Shown here: positions 1 through 10,990 of the stretch, piece after piece | Layout of the letters: each line of letters opens with the position of its first letter | Numbering within the stretch: position 1 is the first letter of the stretch | Source: Papaver somniferum | Taxonomy: Eukaryota; Streptophyta; Magnoliopsida; Ranunculales; Papaveraceae | DNA length: 64,000 nt | Assembly (NCBI RefSeq): GCF_003573695.1 | Contig: NC_039358.1 | Coordinates: 98,642,117 to 98,706,116, forward strand | Direction of reading: 5' to 3' | Program-made: the position numbers and the translations under genes | The notes under the pieces: model-generated | Told to the model about the DNA's origin: nothing | The model's database searches: none | The model's input: only the letters and a program-made list of their open reading frames with translations

Positions 1-385
1 GAAAGTGGGAGATCGTGGTAAAGTCAGTTCCACGTCGTGTGGAGACTTGACTGATCGTGCACCCACTACTTTGCTAACTCCTTCAACCGTTTACACAACT
101 TACGCACATTTCTCGTTGTGGATGAATCCACGTGTCGTAGACCGCCAGACCAAAACCCTAAGTAATATCCCCCCATTTGTGACGTGATTGATGTCTCACA
201 AATCGTGGAGTCTGCGGGGCAGACGTGTTTTGATTAGTCAATTGTTGACTGATTAGAAAATGAGTCTAAGTTTTGGTGAATCGAGCATGAATGGTGAATG
301 CTTAGTGGTTCATGGATCGAACATGTAGTTCTTTGAAGGAACGTCATTATTGTTGATTCATTGATGAATTATGACTAGTTGAACG

Positions 386-686
386 ATTGAGCAAGTATTG
401 CTCAATTCCACGAACTACGAGAATCTAATGAGCAACTGAGCAAGTATTGCTCAATTCTGCAAATATTGAGACTTTGATGGACAACTGAGCAAGTATTGCT
501 AAACTCTGCAAATTACTGAATATTAAGAATTTGATGGGCAACTGATCAAGTATTACTCAATTCACCAAATTAATGATTTTGATAATCTGACGTGCAACTG
601 AGCAAGTATTGCTCAATTCGACGAATTATCGATGAATTGCCGAATATTGATTATATTCGGGTAATCGAGCAAGTGTTGCTCGATTC
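386..686. repeat. Array of short palindromes (TTGAGCAA-gta-TTGCTCAA)
   Basis: Six copies of a near-perfect palindrome start near 386, 437, 485, 540, 598 and 664, about 50-65 bp apart, with unlike sequence between them. The stem is TTGAGCAA/TTGCTCAA. The last copy has ATCGAGCAA/TTGCTCGAT, so both arms changed together. Related but fewer copies lie in the other P LTRs (for example 46785-46925, 54735-54800, 62110-62255). Confidence 0.85.
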
Positions 687-1607
687 AGCCAATTATTTAC
701 CGGTGACGTTACCCAGTAAAATATCAATTAAAATATTGATGTTGATTAGTGAATCAACTTAAATTTTATTAGTGTTCGAAGAGTGCTCAGAATGATGTTT
801 TCACAGAGCGTTCATTCGAAAACCCTAATTTTTGGTCAATCCTCCATCAATTGGGGAATTGATGAAAATTAATCATGAATGATAGGGACCGACCACATGG
901 GATAAGCTACGTCCATGTGGTGTCCAGTGCTCGAGTGAACTCGCACCAGGATTCTCAGTTTGAGAGTTGGTGAGAAATCATGAATAAATGGTGGATTCAC
1001 CATTTACTGAAAATATTGATGTGTTCAGCATTAGGTGTAAAACCTAGGTATGAGAGATGAGTACCGACCAAGAGGGTATGGGACCGACTCTAGGTGGTCA
1101 TGTGACCAGTTGTTGGTCGTTTGGAGGATTCTCCAGTTGGTTGGAGAGAGTTCGGCCCAGTATGAGCAATTGAGCAAATTAGGTCAGAATTGCGAACACG
1201 TGCGGGACCGGCTTCGTGCAAGCCCTAGGAACGACCTGGTCGGTCGTGGAGGCATGCACGTGTTTCCATGATGTCCGTGTCTTCATACTGAGAGTTTCAG
1301 TATTTTCTGATGCACATTTGAGCAATATCGTTAATTTTCAGAGGAGTTTCATCTTGGCTGAGAATTCTCGATTTTTGGTGGAATGAGCATGTATGCTCAA
1401 TTCATCAATATTTTAAAAATATAAAAATATTTTAATATTGAAAATTGCTGTGAGAGGCTAGCCGGCCATGTGACCATGTTGGCTTTTGGTTTTTTCGTGA
1501 TTCGAGCAATATTTGAGAAAATATGGAGAACTCACGAATTTTACTCAAACCCAGGAGTTTCATGAATTGGGGAAATAATAATTATGAGAAATTAGGGATT
1601 GCAACAT

Positions 1608-2075
1608 GTGGGACCGGCCACGGCTAGGGCATGGCCGTCCGGCCAAGTTGCCCGGTCCCGCACACCTTTCCCTATTTTATTATTATTTTTCATGAATCCT
1701 TGAAGTTATGGAGAGTCCTTGAAGATATGGATAATCCATGAAGATACGGAGAATCCATGAGTTTTTATTGAAACAACGAGTTTAATTATAAAAAGCTAAG
1801 GATTGTGAGGTGTGGGACCGGCCACGGCTTGGGCATGGCCGGCCGGCTGGGTTACCCAGTCCCGCACACCTCCCCTTATCTTACAATTTATTTGGTGAAT
1901 CCACCAAGTTATGGAGAACTCACGAGTTTTGCACAAATTAGGAATTTTTCCAAGATGGAGAAGTCTTCATGAATTTATGAAAACAACGAAAATAAGGAAA
2001 AATAATGGAGGAAGCATGGGACCGGCCACGGCTAGGGCACGGCCAGTCGGCCGGTGGCCCGACCCATTGGCGCTT
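1608..2075. repeat. GC-rich inverted-repeat cassettes in P1
   Basis: Three cassettes at about 1608-1668, 1813-1872 and 2016-2072 share the plan GTGGGACCGGCC...GGCCGG...CCGGTCCC(GCA)CAC, that is, a GC-rich hairpin of about 55 bp set in AT-rich DNA with TTATTATT and CATGAATT words. The spacing is about 200 bp. The same array has five or six units in copies P2 to P6. Confidence 0.8.
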
Positions 2076-2329
2076 CTCCATTATTTTATTATTATTTTCT
2101 CTCTCCTGTTTTGTGTAGGAATCCCCATTGTTTCATGTTTTTGGATGCTCGTTCGTGCATCCGGGTACTCAGTCGTGCATCATTGTCGAGTACACTCGCA
2201 CCATTTTTGTGGGGCTTACTCAGTGATGGTCCAGATGCCCGATTGTTGAGTATTTATTACTAATTTATGAAATTCAGTGAAGAATAATTCATGAAACTAA
2301 GTAACAAAAATGAATAGTTGTTCATTACT

Positions 2330-2720
2330 AATTCATAAGATCAGCCGTGGATTCGACTACGAATTCAGAATAATAGAACGAGCATTACCACCCTATGGGA
2401 TCGTAGATTTGACCATAAAATCGGAGTAATTAAGATTTATCTATCACCATTTCATGAGACCAATGGATTCGATCATGAAATCGGAGTAATGAGATAATAC
2501 AGTTGTTTCATTTCTATTCTATGAGATCAAGCCGTGGATTCGATCATAGAATCAAAAAAATTGTTTATTGCCATTTCATGGGATCAGGTGTGGATTCGAC
2601 CATGGAATATGAGCAATTGTTATTGCCATTCCATGGGATCAGGCCGTGGATTCGACCATGGAATATGAGCAATTGTTATTTCCATTCCATGGGATCAGGC
2701 CGCGGATTCGACCATGGAAT
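2330..2720. repeat. Tandem hairpin units with co-varying arms, P1
   Basis: Seven units of about 35 bp (2330-2365, 2391-2424, 2449-2481, 2516-2552, 2573-2608, 2628-2664, 2684-2720), with a loop like GGATTCGA and complementary arms. The arms differ between units yet remain paired: AATTCATAG-like, ATTTCATGA/TCATGAAAT, ATTCTATGA/TCATAGAAT, ATTCCATGG/CCATGGAAT. The last three units are almost identical with a 56-bp period. The homologous array is present in P3 and P4 but is missing from P2 and P5. Confidence 0.85.
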
Positions 2721-2833
2721 AGGAGCAATGATAGATTATTCTGGGAATTCAGTAGTGAATGTCACGACAGAGGTAATCTACTTCAGAACAGATATTATCC
2801 AGTTAAAGCGTCACATCTATTCTGAGGGTTGCA

Positions 2834-3078
2834 CAGTCAGGGAGTCACGATGTTGTTTACGACCTGAAGGCGTTACTGTTCTCAATCTACGGAGAACCGC
2901 CTGAATCTATGCACTCTCTCCACATAATCAGGGAACGGTGAAGTGTCACCGACGTCCTGAAGGCACCCGCCTCCCAACTATTCTTCTATGTGGTGGTGGG
3001 TCACTCTCCTGCAGTCAGGGAACCGTGAGTATCACCGACGTCCTGAAGGCGTTAAGTCCTCAATCTACGGAGAACCAC
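2834..3078. repeat. Imperfect direct repeats of about 65 bp in P1
   Basis: Segments near 2834-2900, 2930-2965 (short) and 3012-3078 share the words CAGTCAGGGA, GACGTCCTGAAGGC and CTCAATCTACGGAGAACC. They are noncoding; no function is suggested by the sequence. Confidence 0.7.
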
Positions 3079-3268
3079 CCAAATATGTTGTTTTTCATAG
3101 AGGGCACGATGAAATGCCAGGGATCGAACGCTCAACTAGTGGAGGCTTTTCGAAAACATATTCATCATGGCTTCGTAAAATATGAATCGTTGCATGTCCG
3201 AAAGCCGTGTCAAAAACATGCCTCATGATTTTACGGTTTTTCCCTTTGTTGAAAATCCACCATCTACA

Positions 3269-3795
3269 TTATGGTGTGGGAAGCTTGCCAACAACCTCTT
3301 ATACCTCTCCCAATATTCATATAGAGACTCCCCAGACATCTGTAAAATGCCACTAATCTCCTTACGACCGGATGCCGCTTTGGAAGCAGGAAAATATATC
3401 TCCAGAAATAAATTTTTGATCTCATTCCATGTTGTAACACTCCCTGGAGGAAGACAATACAACCATTCTTCTGCTAAGTCTGTTAATGAGTACGTGAAGG
3501 CTTGTAGCATAGCCATATCTCGGTCTGCGGTTGCATGCCTCAGACTTGTCATTGTGTTCTGGAACTGTTGAAGGTGTCTATTTGGATTTTCACCTGGATA
3601 TCCCTTGAACTTTGGTAGATGATGAAGTAGATTCGACTTCAGCTCCACTGGGTTAGTGATTATAATGCACAGTGGTTTCGAATCTAAGCATGGAGATGTC
3701 AACTCTCCTAACTTCCTCTCCACGGGTGGAGGTGGTGGTGGATCTATCTCGTCGTCTGTATTAACCATCTCTTCTGTAGAAGGTTCTAGTTGCAA
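3269..3795 (-). pseudogene. Element A gag fragment (Athila-like), cut by P1
   Basis: Minus-strand open frame of about 175 gag codons; the frame stays open upstream to about 3880, so the true start is earlier than 3795. It shows a proline run, then a retrotransposon gag core with the words LPKFKGYPGENPN, EEWLYCLPPGSVTTW, NLFLEIYFPASKA and YWERYKRLLASFPHH. The same core occurs in S (20150-20540: WLYYFPSGSVTTW, YKRLVASCPHH). Gag forms the particle that packages element RNA. The frame leaves gag right after PHH at 3269, where P1 begins; the remainder is outside the window on the left. Confidence 0.85.
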
Positions 3796-3979
3796 CTGTT
3801 GACGTGCTTGTAGTACTGTTCCCTTGCGCGTTTGAATTCCACACCTCGGGTAATTCCAATCCTTCGATGCCAGAGATCAAGTACCTAAAACAAAAATCTA
3901 GAGAACAAAGTTAAAAACTAAAAAACAAATCTAAAAAAAATATATAATAAAAAGAAATAACAACTAAAGCTACCGACTG

Positions 3980-3998
3980 CTCCCCGGCAGCGGCGCCA
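3980..3998 (-). promoter_or_regulatory. Primer binding site of element A (tRNA-Asp type)
   Basis: The minus strand reads TGGCGCCGCTGCCGGGGAG, one base different from the complement of the plant tRNA-Asp 3' end. This primer type is known for Athila elements. It lies 6 bp inside the LTR end and upstream of gag, as expected. Confidence 0.9.
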
Positions 3999-4004
3999 AA
4001 ATTT

Positions 4005-5060
4005 GATGCATGTCGTAGGTGCAATCAAATTAAATTAATTATTTCCACACAATTAAATAGTAATATCATGAAATCAAGGATCGTTCCCACGAAAAGTAGT
4101 GAGATTTAGTTGTTCAAAAGGTCACAATGGGGGGGGGGGGGGGTTGTTTTAGATTTAAAAGTAAATAAACAAAGTAATTAAAAGATTAAGTTGTAAGCAA
4201 TATGGAGAGAGATGATCGACGAATCCTTTTTCGTTACTAAACCGTCAATGAGTTAATATTCATCAATTCATCATTAATTATATATTATTATCAACCGTGG
4301 AATCACAACTAGCGCAGTGCTATCCCCCAAAGTCCTTTGGTCTGTGGATACCGAAGCGCTCGAATATCCGATTCTATTCGTCCAAGCCACCAAGTAGTAG
4401 CGCACTCAAGGTGTAACTTGGTCGAATGGTTTATATTTTATGACTTAGGTTAATCTTAGTAGTTATAGTCTTAGCACAAGGTCCACTTTCTAGTGTTTTT
4501 CTACACGTGATTGCTCCAAAGAATCCCTCTGCAAGGTCTCACGTTTTCTACTTGTGTATGGGTAATTCAACAATGACACGGATATCCTAACCATTTACTA
4601 GCAATAAATCAGTCAATAAACTACTATAGTTTGCCACCTAGAGCAATCAATTAATCAATCATAGACATTCATTAAAGTAGAAGCAAACAATAATCATATG
4701 AAGAACTCAATATAAATGCACATATTAATCCAAATCAAGTCTAGAACTTATAATTCATCCTCAATCAGTTATGGGTTTAGCTACTCATGGATGTAGAAAC
4801 ACCCATGTTAAACATATAAGAAAATGGAAGAGAAATCTTTACGATAATGTAATCGCTCCAAAACCATAGCTTTTCTTCCTTGTGTTCTTCTCTCCAAAGG
4901 CGTGATCAAAGATTATAAGATTAGATTCTTTCTTTTATATGTGCCAAAATAGTAGATGCGCCCGTGCTCAAATCCCGTGTAAGCTGGTTGCCATAAACTA
5001 GCCAGACTAATATTAAAATCATGTAGAACTCGTGTGAAGACACAACCCACGTCCAAACAG
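4005..5060 (-). mobile_element. Element A 5' LTR, recognisable part
   Basis: The sense 3' end of the LTR is ...GCATCA at 4005. Scattered blocks match the S LTR at 18860-19776, for instance the stretch around 4770-4800 (a CCTCAATC-rich segment, then CTACTCATGGATGTAGAAA) and the GGAACGATCC motif. A minus-strand TATA box (ATATAAAAG, 4932-4940) is in the position seen in S. A run of about 15 G lies at 4130-4143. The outer LTR boundary was not found; the LTR may extend to 6479. Confidence 0.7.
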
Positions 5061-6479
5061 TCTTCATGGGCTCAGTCGTTAATAGTAAAGCTCAGCCCAA
5101 TTCCAATGAAGCTTATAAACTCAACTGTCAGTTCCGTGAATCTGACAGCACACCTTACTTTTTCTTCCAACCCGCGGACATACCAGTGACAAATAACCTT
5201 ACTTTTTCTCTCTATGAAAAATAAAAGTCCCTGAGTTTTCAATTTATCCAGATAACTTTCACGGACACTCCTCTGTCCGTGAGTTTCTTTTTCTTCTGAC
5301 TTTTCCTTCGTTGGCTATTCTACCCGCGGTGACTCGTACCTCCGTAAAAAATAAAAGTCCCTGAGTTTTTAGTTTTCCGGCCATTCATCTCACGGACAGT
5401 CTGGTCATCGTGAGTTTTAAAAGTTCTTGAAGTTTTTACATTTCCAGCAGTTACTCACGTATACCAGGCTATCCGTGAAAAATCCACTTCCCTGAAACTT
5501 GTTTCCATATTTCCCTCAACTCATCTCCAATTCCTGCTCGTAACTCAAACTCTATTAAACTACCAAACCCATGTCCAATCATCACATCATACACTGCTAA
5601 CCTTCTTCTCTGATTTCATCTCGAACTCGTCATCACCATGGAACCATGGAACTCTTCATATGTTCCATCAATCAACTCGAGCTGCCTCCTTCATTCGACC
5701 ACAAAAATCATTGAAAACAAATTCCATCGACTACCAGCATCAACTTCCATACTTCATATTTCTCTGTTTTTATCATCACGATCAAATCCAACCAACCTCC
5801 ATTCTCGGCTATACAGCAGCACTAAGACTCCATCAACAGTAACATCTCCTTACAAAGCTTCTCGTATAATGGAAGCAACACCCTCGAGTCTCAATTGGTC
5901 TGTCTTGTACGTTAAATTCATCTCATCTCTCTTCAATGGCCAACCATCATTCCGCTGCTGCCACCATCTTCCATTGATCACGACAATGTCCCATGCATTC
6001 TTTTCAAACTTCATTCCATGCAAAAACTCCGACAACAACATCATATACTACCTCCGTCCCTAATTAGATGACCTAGTTAAAATTTACTAGTAAATTTAGA
6101 AATGATTTATCTCTCAAACTATACAACGGATCTTTGTAAACTTTGTATCATCGGAAAGCATTTTAAAACACCTATCTAATGAATATAAATATGGCTATCA
6201 AATTTTACATATTTCTTATAATAATACTAATCTATCACTCCACTTATTTATGGTATAGGTCATCTAATTAGGGACGGAGGGAGTATATCGTCGCCAACCA
6301 TCCGAGAGAATTTATCTTCTTAACTCTCTGTTATCTTGCTGCCAGGAGTAACTGCAGCTCCATCTCTTCCCCGAGTATCATATTGTTGTTTCGAGCCAAA
6401 ACCATCTTCCTAATATTCTCGACCTCTCCCTGTTATACCTTGTTCTCAAACAGCAGAGAGAACCCAACTTCCTCCATGG
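5061..6479. other. Unresolved stretch, probably upstream part of A LTR
   Basis: No gene is supported. There are imperfect repeats around AATAAAAGTCCCTGAGTTTT (5221 and 5345) and several CTCACGGACAG-like words between 5150 and 5420. Open frames such as 5638-6063 have no recognisable motif and sit across the MITE boundary. Composition (pyrimidine-rich on plus) resembles the upstream part of LTR V, which would fit an LTR of about 2.5 kb reaching to 6479. A MITE is inserted at 6048-6283. Confidence 0.4.
6048..6283. mobile_element. Stowaway-like MITE (Tc1/mariner type)
   Basis: A 236-bp element with terminal inverted repeats: left CTACCTCCGTCCCTAATTAG, right CTAATTAGGGACGGAGGGAG. It is flanked by TA on both sides (6046-6047 and 6284-6285), the hallmark target site. 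The interior is AT-rich and noncoding. Elements of this kind move with transposases supplied from elsewhere. Confidence 0.93.
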
Positions 6480-7429
6480 TGTTTGTGGGTGAAAATTGTT
6501 TCTGCTGATTTTGGTAATTTTGGGTGTGTGGATGAGAAACGAATCTAAACCCTAAACAATGCACTGCACGGGAGTACTTTTGATTCGAGAGATTAATCTG
6601 TACAATCCTGGCCTAAACCAAGAAATGGTCGTTCCAGGCTTGCTTCGGTCACAAAGTGAAGGATAAGGGTTGGTCTTAGGGAGGGATGCGAAGAGAGTGT
6701 TGAGACCAGAATAGTTGATTCTAAAGGTGTGGTTGTTTATGACTTGTATCTGAAAGTAGAACTGGAGAGCAGAATGGAAAGCTACCAGGTGATTTCTAGA
6801 TACTGTGTTGTTGCCGACCAAAACTTGTTGTTTGGTGAAAATAGGTGAAGCCTATTTATACAAGTCATATTGAAACGTACCCTGGTCTCGTAGGAAGTGG
6901 AAACGATTGAGTGGTGGAAGAATGGAGTAACGTGTAACCGTGAGACGTTATGCTTCCATGATCAGGGAAGTGAATTCGTGTAACCGTCAGTCGTTACGCT
7001 TCCATGATGAAGGAAATGAATTGTTTACACCGTTACTTTTACCACCACTAACTGTCCTACTTCATGACACTTTCTTGTAACAGACGCACTGCACGCTGCG
7101 CGCTATAAACCGCCAGACCAATACCCTGATGAGTATCCCCCTAGTTTGTGACATGTTTGATGTCTCAAGTGTTTTCGTGGAAAACGTGTAGCAGGTTGCT
7201 ATGTGTGGAATCAAAGTCAAGAGAGAAAATAACATATGATGCTATTAGGATTGCCTTGGTCGGCCGCCTAAAACTTGCCACAAGTCCGTCAGTTTGGTGG
7301 CGAACTTGAATGGCTGAGATTACATCTCATGAGGAAGGGTAGCCATTGATTATGGGCACATCTTGTTGTATAGCGAAGTGGCGCCATTGGCATAATAGCG
7401 CCTGGTGGAGCCATGGCATAACGACATGC

Positions 7430-7855
7430 TAGTGGCATGCCAGTGGCGTAGCCATGGAATAACGGCATGCCAATGGCGTAGCCGCGGCATAGCGGCATGC
7501 TAGTATCCCATGCCAGTGGCCGTGGCATAGCGACATGCTAGTAGCCGTGGCATGGTGGCATGTCAGTGGCCTTGGCATAGCGACATGTTAGTAGTTGTGG
7601 CGTGGTGGCATGCCAGTGGACGTGGTATAGCGACATGCTAGTAGCTGTGGCATGGTGGCATGCCAGTGGCCGTGGCATGGTGGCATGCTAGTAGCCGTGG
7701 CATGGCGACATGCCAGTGGCCGTGGCATAGCGACATGCTAGTGGCCGTGGCATAAAGACATGCTAGTAGCTGCGGCATGGTGGCATGCCAGTGCCCGTGG
7801 CATGGTGGCATGCTAGTAGATGTGGCATGGTGGCATGCCAGTGGCATGGCCACGC
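7430..7855. repeat. 25-bp minisatellite in Q1 LTR
   Basis: About 16-17 imperfect copies of a 25-bp unit built from CATGCYAGTRGCC and GTGGCATRGYG, with a sphI-like GCATGC at many units. Minus-strand frames across it give histidine/alanine/threonine-rich repeats only because the unit is not a multiple of three and lacks stops; there is no sign of a real gene. Confidence 0.9.
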
Positions 7856-7859
7856 CTGT

Positions 7860-8085
7860 AGTGTTGTAGCATGGCCAAAGTTAAGATTTGGCTCCGTGAC
7901 TAAAGTTAAGGCTTGGCGGCATGGCCAAGGCTAGGGCTTGGCGTCATGGCCAAGGTTAGGGCCTAATGTCGTGGCCAAAGTTTAGGGTTTGGCGGCATGG
8001 CCAAGGCTAGGGCTTGGCGGCATGGCCAAGGTTAGGGATTGATGCCGTGGCCAAAGTTTAGGGTTTGGCGGCATGGTCGCTCAAT
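7860..8085. repeat. Second 25-26 bp minisatellite in Q1 LTR
   Basis: Eight or so copies of a unit like CTTGGCGGCATGGCCAAGG followed by CTAGGG. The period (25-26 bp) equals that of the neighbouring minisatellite although the sequence differs, sharing GGCATGG. Confidence 0.85.
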
Positions 8086-8895
8086 AGTTTCCACAAGCCT
8101 GTTAGTTTGGTGGCGAACTTGGATGGATGAGATTGCATCTCAGGAGGAAAGGTAGCCGTTGATTATGGCTACCTTCTGTTTTGTGTTAACTCATGAAATT
8201 TCGTAATCAGAAAATTCATATGTGGGACCCTCACTAAAATCGTTGTAGAATTCTCGTACGAACTCGGATTTTGAAGGTCCGCCCTCCATTCTGATCGGAA
8301 AAGAATTTCCTATCTCTGCTCAGGAATATCTAGGTTTTGAGCTCGTTTAGGAGGTGAGAACACCCCGACAGTAAAACTCAGGAATATTTCAAGAGGGATT
8401 CTGTCAGTTTTCAGTCATGACCTAGCTCGCCTTTTATGCTGTATCTTTTAGCTCGTTACTCCGATTGATTTAAATTATTAGTATGTTATGCTAGACATCC
8501 ATACGAAACTTTTGGCATGTAGCTCATACTAAAATTGTTTACCAAACGTTCCCAGTTGTTTGTACAATCTTTGGGAAGCCGATTTGGCATGGTGACCACT
8601 TGACGTAATTTCCAGCCTTTTAAGGCGGTGGAAGGTTTAGAGCAACCTGATTGGTCAGTGACAGTAGGGGGGCGGCCAAGCATGGGCGTGGCTCCCCTTT
8701 TTGGTGCGCGTGACCGGTTTAAAGCGACCTGGTTGGTTGACAAAGGAACAAGGCCGGTTGGGTAGCATGGGGCGTGGCCAAGTGGCACCGGCTAGCCTAT
8801 GACATGGCCACGCTTCCCTCGTTGTTGCTCCTACTCCACGGCTCTGTTTATTCTTTGCTTTCTGGCTGAGTATTTTGTGCAAGGGACTTAAACTT

Positions 8896-9096
8896 GGTAC
8901 TTGGAGGTCCGTGCTATTCTGATGCGAGTGAACACAAATCTGTCATGCCATACCAATATCATGGTACTTGGAGGTCCATGCTACTCTGCTGCGAGTGAAC
9001 ACAAATCCGTCATGCCATACCAATATCATGGTACTTGGAGGTCCGTGCTACTCTGCTGCGAGTAAACACAAATCCGTCAAGCCATACCAATATCAA
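8896..9096. repeat. Three 67-bp tandem copies in Q1 LTR
   Basis: Copies start at 8896, 8963 and 9030 with GGTACTTGGAGGTCC and end with CATACCAATATCA. They differ at only a few positions. A single related unit appears in the Q2 LTR near 12040 (TTGGAAATTCGTGCTACTCTG). Confidence 0.9.
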
Positions 9097-9372
9097 GGAT
9101 TCTTTCGGGGAATATAAGCACAAGAAAAGTACTCAGCAGGCTCCGGCATTTTGTGAGTAATGCAGTTAGGAGCTTATACACTCATTAGGCTCTATACTAG
9201 TGAACAATTCATCTAGGAGATTGAGTTTCAATATAATATGAAGAGAGACATAGGCATATATTCTCCGAATTCCCTGCGGAATATAGACATATCAATGTCT
9301 ATTACATCTGATGCTGGGTCAGGTAGATAGACTTTTACAAATTTAGCCCTAAACTAAAAACCACCATCAACA

Positions 9373-9390
9373 TTAAGTCCCCTGCTTAGC
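9373..9390 (-). promoter_or_regulatory. Polypurine tract of Q1
   Basis: Minus strand GCTAAGCAGGGGACTTAA immediately upstream of the LTR start TGTTGATGG. It primes plus-strand DNA synthesis in LTR elements. The same tract occurs at 12303 (Q2) and 37782 (P). Confidence 0.75.
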
Positions 9391-10560
9391 TCGTAACAGT
9401 GGAATTGTTGCGGGGTAAGCATAAGATGGTGACAGACAAGGATAAAAATCAAAAGGGGCAAGTCATGAAGAGATTGCACGGAAGAATTTGGCTAACCTTT
9501 GACAGGAGGCATGAGGAATCCGTGAGCCTTGCATTGGCGGTTTTGCGTAATTTCGGCTTGGCCATAGGGTGCTGGCGTTGGCGCTGTCACTTTGGTCACG
9601 GAGTGCTAACACTGGTGATGCATGTTCGGTTGTGGAATGCTAATGCTGGCGCTGCGACCTTAGCTACATAATGATGATGATGACTGGCTTGACCACGGAA
9701 CGAGCGGAGATGGCGCTGGAATTTTGGCTATTGATCAGCAGAGATGGCGCTTGGATTGACCACAGAGTGTTGGTGCCATGTAGCGTTGTAGGTTGAGAGA
9801 CTGGTGTTCCTCGTGCTAGTGCGCTGCTATCAAGTCTTCAAGGAATTCGTTCCAAGCGATATCATTTGAACCATCTTCTGAATCTTGGACTATTGCATGG
9901 AACGGGATACCGTGAGCAGTCCCCAGTTATACTTCTGTTAGATCCGCTGGCGTGGCCGGATATGTGAATGCGTCTCTGTAGCTTGCTTTTGGAGTCTTTG
10001 ATGGTTGTCGGGATGGACTGCAATGGGCAGTCCCCAGTCGCACTTTTCTTTAGTTTCTGAAGTTGTTTTCTCCGAGCAGGCTTGGGATCCGCCGCATCCT
10101 CGTAAAGTGTTGCAGGAGCCTTTTAGACAGAGGGGTGATGATATTCTTACTTTACATCCTTAAAGAGTAGATGACCTTGTCGTGGTTATGAACTTTTGGT
10201 TGACCGTGTCTTTTGAGCTTTGACAGTGAAGGGATCCCGTGTAGAGCCTCAGTCCCTAAGTGTGGTTTACATGTTTCTATCTTGTATGGTCAGTGGGTTG
10301 ACCAAGATAAAGACATCGCCATTTTGCATCCGTACTGGTGACTTTATTATTTTTTCCATGTGAAACTAAGAGTGAAAGAATATGGATTACCTTTGTAGTG
10401 GTTGTTGTTATGGTAAACCTCTGGCTGGTATCAACAAACGAAAAACAATAGTTCTTGGCAGTAGATGTGATCGAAGAGACTTGGCTGGTTGTGATCACGA
10501 TCCTTGACAAGGAGGGTTGGCAGCTGTTTTGGCATATTGGTGTTAGACCCAAATATGGCT
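9391..10560 (-). mobile_element. Remnant of Q1 internal 3' region
   Basis: Bases 9395-9560 match 12325-12480 in Q2 (shared words GTTGCGGGGTAAGCAT, AAGATGGTGACRGACAAG, GAGGAATCCGTGA). No coding sequence is recognised, apart from diverged GGCGCTG-rich repeats near 9540-9800. It stops near 10560 where Q2 LTR-like sequence begins, so most of the Q1 body is gone. Confidence 0.55.
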
Positions 10561-10990
10561 TCTACAACATTGGACCTGTTGCTAAGTTAATCTTGGGGCC
10601 TTAGGAGAGTCAGTGGACTCAGTTGGCATGAAAACTTTTAGCCAAATTAGGGTTTCGCGCATCGCAACTCTTTTTAGCACGTGCGGCATGACTGCGGCAT
10701 GGCTGCATGGATGGCATAATTAGCACATGCCAGTGGCACGAAGTAGCGTCTGGCATAGCCATAGCTGCTAGAATTTGGAACCTCGGTGTTGGACCCACAT
10801 GTGGCGTGGCAATATTGTCCCTGTTGCCACATCAATCCCAACGCTCTGGAAACGTTACTTAGCTTGGTTAGCATAATAACTTTGCCTAAATTAGGGTTTG
10901 GCATGTCGAAACCCTAATTGGTGCGTGTGGCATGCGACCGCGGCATGGCGACACTTTTGCGTAAACGGTGTCATAGCTATGCCAAAGGAA
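10540..10990. repeat. Direct duplication of about 220 bp
   Basis: Segments 10540-10760 and 10770-10990 both run through GTTGGACCCA/GTTAGACCCA, the word CCTGTTGC, AAATTAGGGTTT(C/G)G and a GCGGCATG-rich part. Divergence is considerable, so the duplication is old or repeatedly rearranged. Confidence 0.6.

Larger units (their letters stand above)
1..3268 (-). mobile_element. Family P LTR, copy P1 (left end outside window)
   Basis: The right end reads ...CCACCATCTACA, which on the minus strand is the LTR start TGTAGATGGTGG seen at four other places here. Bases 1-190 match 35120-35310 in P2, so about 0.5 kb of this copy lies outside the window. The flank at 3269 is gag of element A, whose reading frame is interrupted exactly there, so P1 inserted into gag. 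The right-hand target duplication would be TTATG (3269-3273); its partner is off the window. No protein is encoded; small ORFs here have no family features. Whether this is a solo LTR or part of a full P element cannot be told. Confidence 0.85.
6480..9372 (-). mobile_element. Family Q 3' LTR, copy Q1
   Basis: On plus it runs from TGTTTGTGGG to ...CCACCATCAACA, so it begins TG and ends CA. Sense is minus: a polypurine tract (AAGCAGGGGACTTAA) abuts its right end. The stretch 6555-6650 resembles the same part of the P LTR (GCACTGCA..., GAGATTAATCTGTA, CCTGGCCTAAACCAAG), so P and Q are related. It contains two 25-bp minisatellites and a 67-bp triplication. The left boundary at 6480 is inferred from TG and the shift to unlike sequence; the left flank is CATGG and no partner was found. 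Confidence 0.7.

Noticed and set aside
386..686. CRISPR-like array (palindromic repeats with spacers)
   Set aside because: Repeats are too short and diverged, spacers of uneven length, no cas genes, and the context is a plant LTR.
2503..2904. 133-codon plus frame over the hairpin array
   Set aside because: It is produced by the tandem units, has no domain, and is broken in the P3 and P4 copies.
5638..6063. 141-codon plus frame at 5638
   Set aside because: Runs into the MITE, no recognisable motif, and overlaps an equally long minus frame; likely LTR sequence.
7289..7853. Minus frames with His/Ala/Thr/Met-rich repeats
   Set aside because: Pure translation of the 25-bp minisatellite; no start context, no conservation outside the repeat.
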